A DNA stretch of 64,000 nucleotides from Bacillus sp. SA1-12 (GTDB lineage Bacteria; Bacillota; Bacilli; Bacillales; Bacillaceae), in NCBI RefSeq assembly GCF_000981385.1, contig NZ_LATZ01000002.1, positions 186,001-250,000 of the forward strand, written 5' to 3'. The notes beneath the pieces were generated by a model. That model was not told where the DNA came from, did not search any database, and was given only the letters and a program-made list of their open reading frames with translations. Positions 63,873 to 64,000 of this stretch are shown piece after piece (the first letter of the stretch is position 1; each line of letters starts with the position of its first letter). The position numbers were made by a program, and so were the translations under genes.

Positions 63873-63998
63873 TTATTTTTCTCCCTTTTTCCCAGCTTCA
63901 TTTGCAAGCTCTTCAAAAGATTTGACTTTACCGTGAGGATTTTGCGATTGTTTCCGGACAGCCCATTGACGTTCTTGCTGTGATTTTGATTGTGTCAT
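63873..63998 (-). CDS. 41-residue basic protein (DUF6254-like)
   Basis: A short frame from ATG 63998 to TAA 63873 encodes a hydrophilic, basic peptide starting MTQSKSQQERQWAVRKQSQN and continuing PHGKVKSFEELANEAGKKGE. The QNPHGKVKSFEEL segment is one I associate with a small conserved Bacillus family (DUF6254); function unknown. The ribosome site lies outside the window. It is the last gene before the right edge. Confidence 0.7.
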   Translation of the reverse strand: MTQSKSQQERQWAVRKQSQNPHGKVKSFEELANEAGKKGEK

Positions 63999-64000
63999 GT

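Noticed and set aside
1..64000. CRISPR arrays, prophage genes, tRNA or rRNA genes
   Set aside because: No regularly spaced direct repeats, phage structural genes or cloverleaf-like sequences were noticed on either strand; no program was run.

Overview
The window is chromosomal DNA of a low-GC, endospore-forming member of the Bacillaceae (Bacillus sensu lato). The evidence is its gene content (kinA, spore photoproduct lyase, an alpha/beta-type SASP, a gerA-type germinant receptor, ykvU, stoA, darB, ccpC) and its order. Read on the minus strand it follows the order I remember for the Bacillus subtilis queC-to-dapL segment: queCDEF, ykvS, ykvT, ykvU, stoA, zosA/pfeT, ykvY, glcT, ptsGHI, splAB, ykwC, pbpH, kinA, patA, cheV, ykyB, ykuC, ykuD, ykuE, fadH, ykuI, ykuJ, ykuK, ykzF, ykuL (darB), ccpC, dapH, dapL. 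No rRNA, tRNA, CRISPR array, prophage or intact transposase was seen.

Layout. 1-4.2 kb: diaminopimelate biosynthesis (dapL partial, dapH), the LysR regulator ccpC, a frameshifted DHA2-type drug exporter and the c-di-AMP receptor darB. 4.2-11.6 kb: the ykzF/ykuK/ykuJ small-protein cluster, a 50-residue zinc-ribbon gene, a metallo-beta-lactamase-fold hydrolase with a glutaredoxin-like partner, a perfect Fur box heading a probable FsrA-like sRNA, the EAL protein ykuI, and fadH under a FadR-like operator. 11.9-21.2 kb: ykuE, ykuD, ykuC and ykyB on the plus strand, interrupted by a decayed EAL-domain gene, a fluC/crcB pair and a ppx-ppk polyphosphate module whose ppk carries a four-repeat Pho box. 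21.4-31.2 kb: a frameshifted cheV, a DUF1906-type hydrolase, a purine permease, a small lipoprotein, a CBS-GGDEF protein, a Pro/Gly-rich protein, an SASP, patA and kinA. 31.7-38 kb: a long-chain acyl-CoA ligase, pbpH, ykwC and an SDR. 38.3-45.2 kb: splAB and the glucose PTS (glcT, ptsG, ptsH, ptsI) with its RAT/terminator switch. 45.4-50 kb: poorly characterised genes and a previously unlabelled toxin locus. 50-64 kb: iron/zinc P-type ATPase, stoA, ykvU, an extra gerABC operon, ykvT, a patatin, ykvS and the preQ1-riboswitch-controlled queCDEF operon.

The most interesting locus is at 46.15-46.41 kb: a 27-residue holin-like membrane peptide gene on the minus strand, with its Shine-Dalgarno inside a hairpin, a promoter overlapping a perfect Bacillus LexA box, and a convergent short antisense RNA with its own extended -10 promoter and terminator. 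That is the architecture of an SOS-induced type I toxin-antitoxin pair. Other signals worth following are the Fur-controlled sRNA, the Pho box on ppk, two families of structured intergenic repeats that often abut stop codons, and two single-base homopolymer frameshifts (drug exporter and cheV) that may be real or assembly errors.

Functionally the segment joins nutrient sensing (glucose PTS with antitermination, purine uptake, fatty-acid oxidation), phosphate storage (Ppk/Ppx), second messengers (c-di-AMP through DarB, c-di-GMP through YkuI and the GGDEF protein), spore formation, protection and germination (KinA, SASP, SplB, YkvU, StoA, Ger receptor) and queuosine precursor synthesis.
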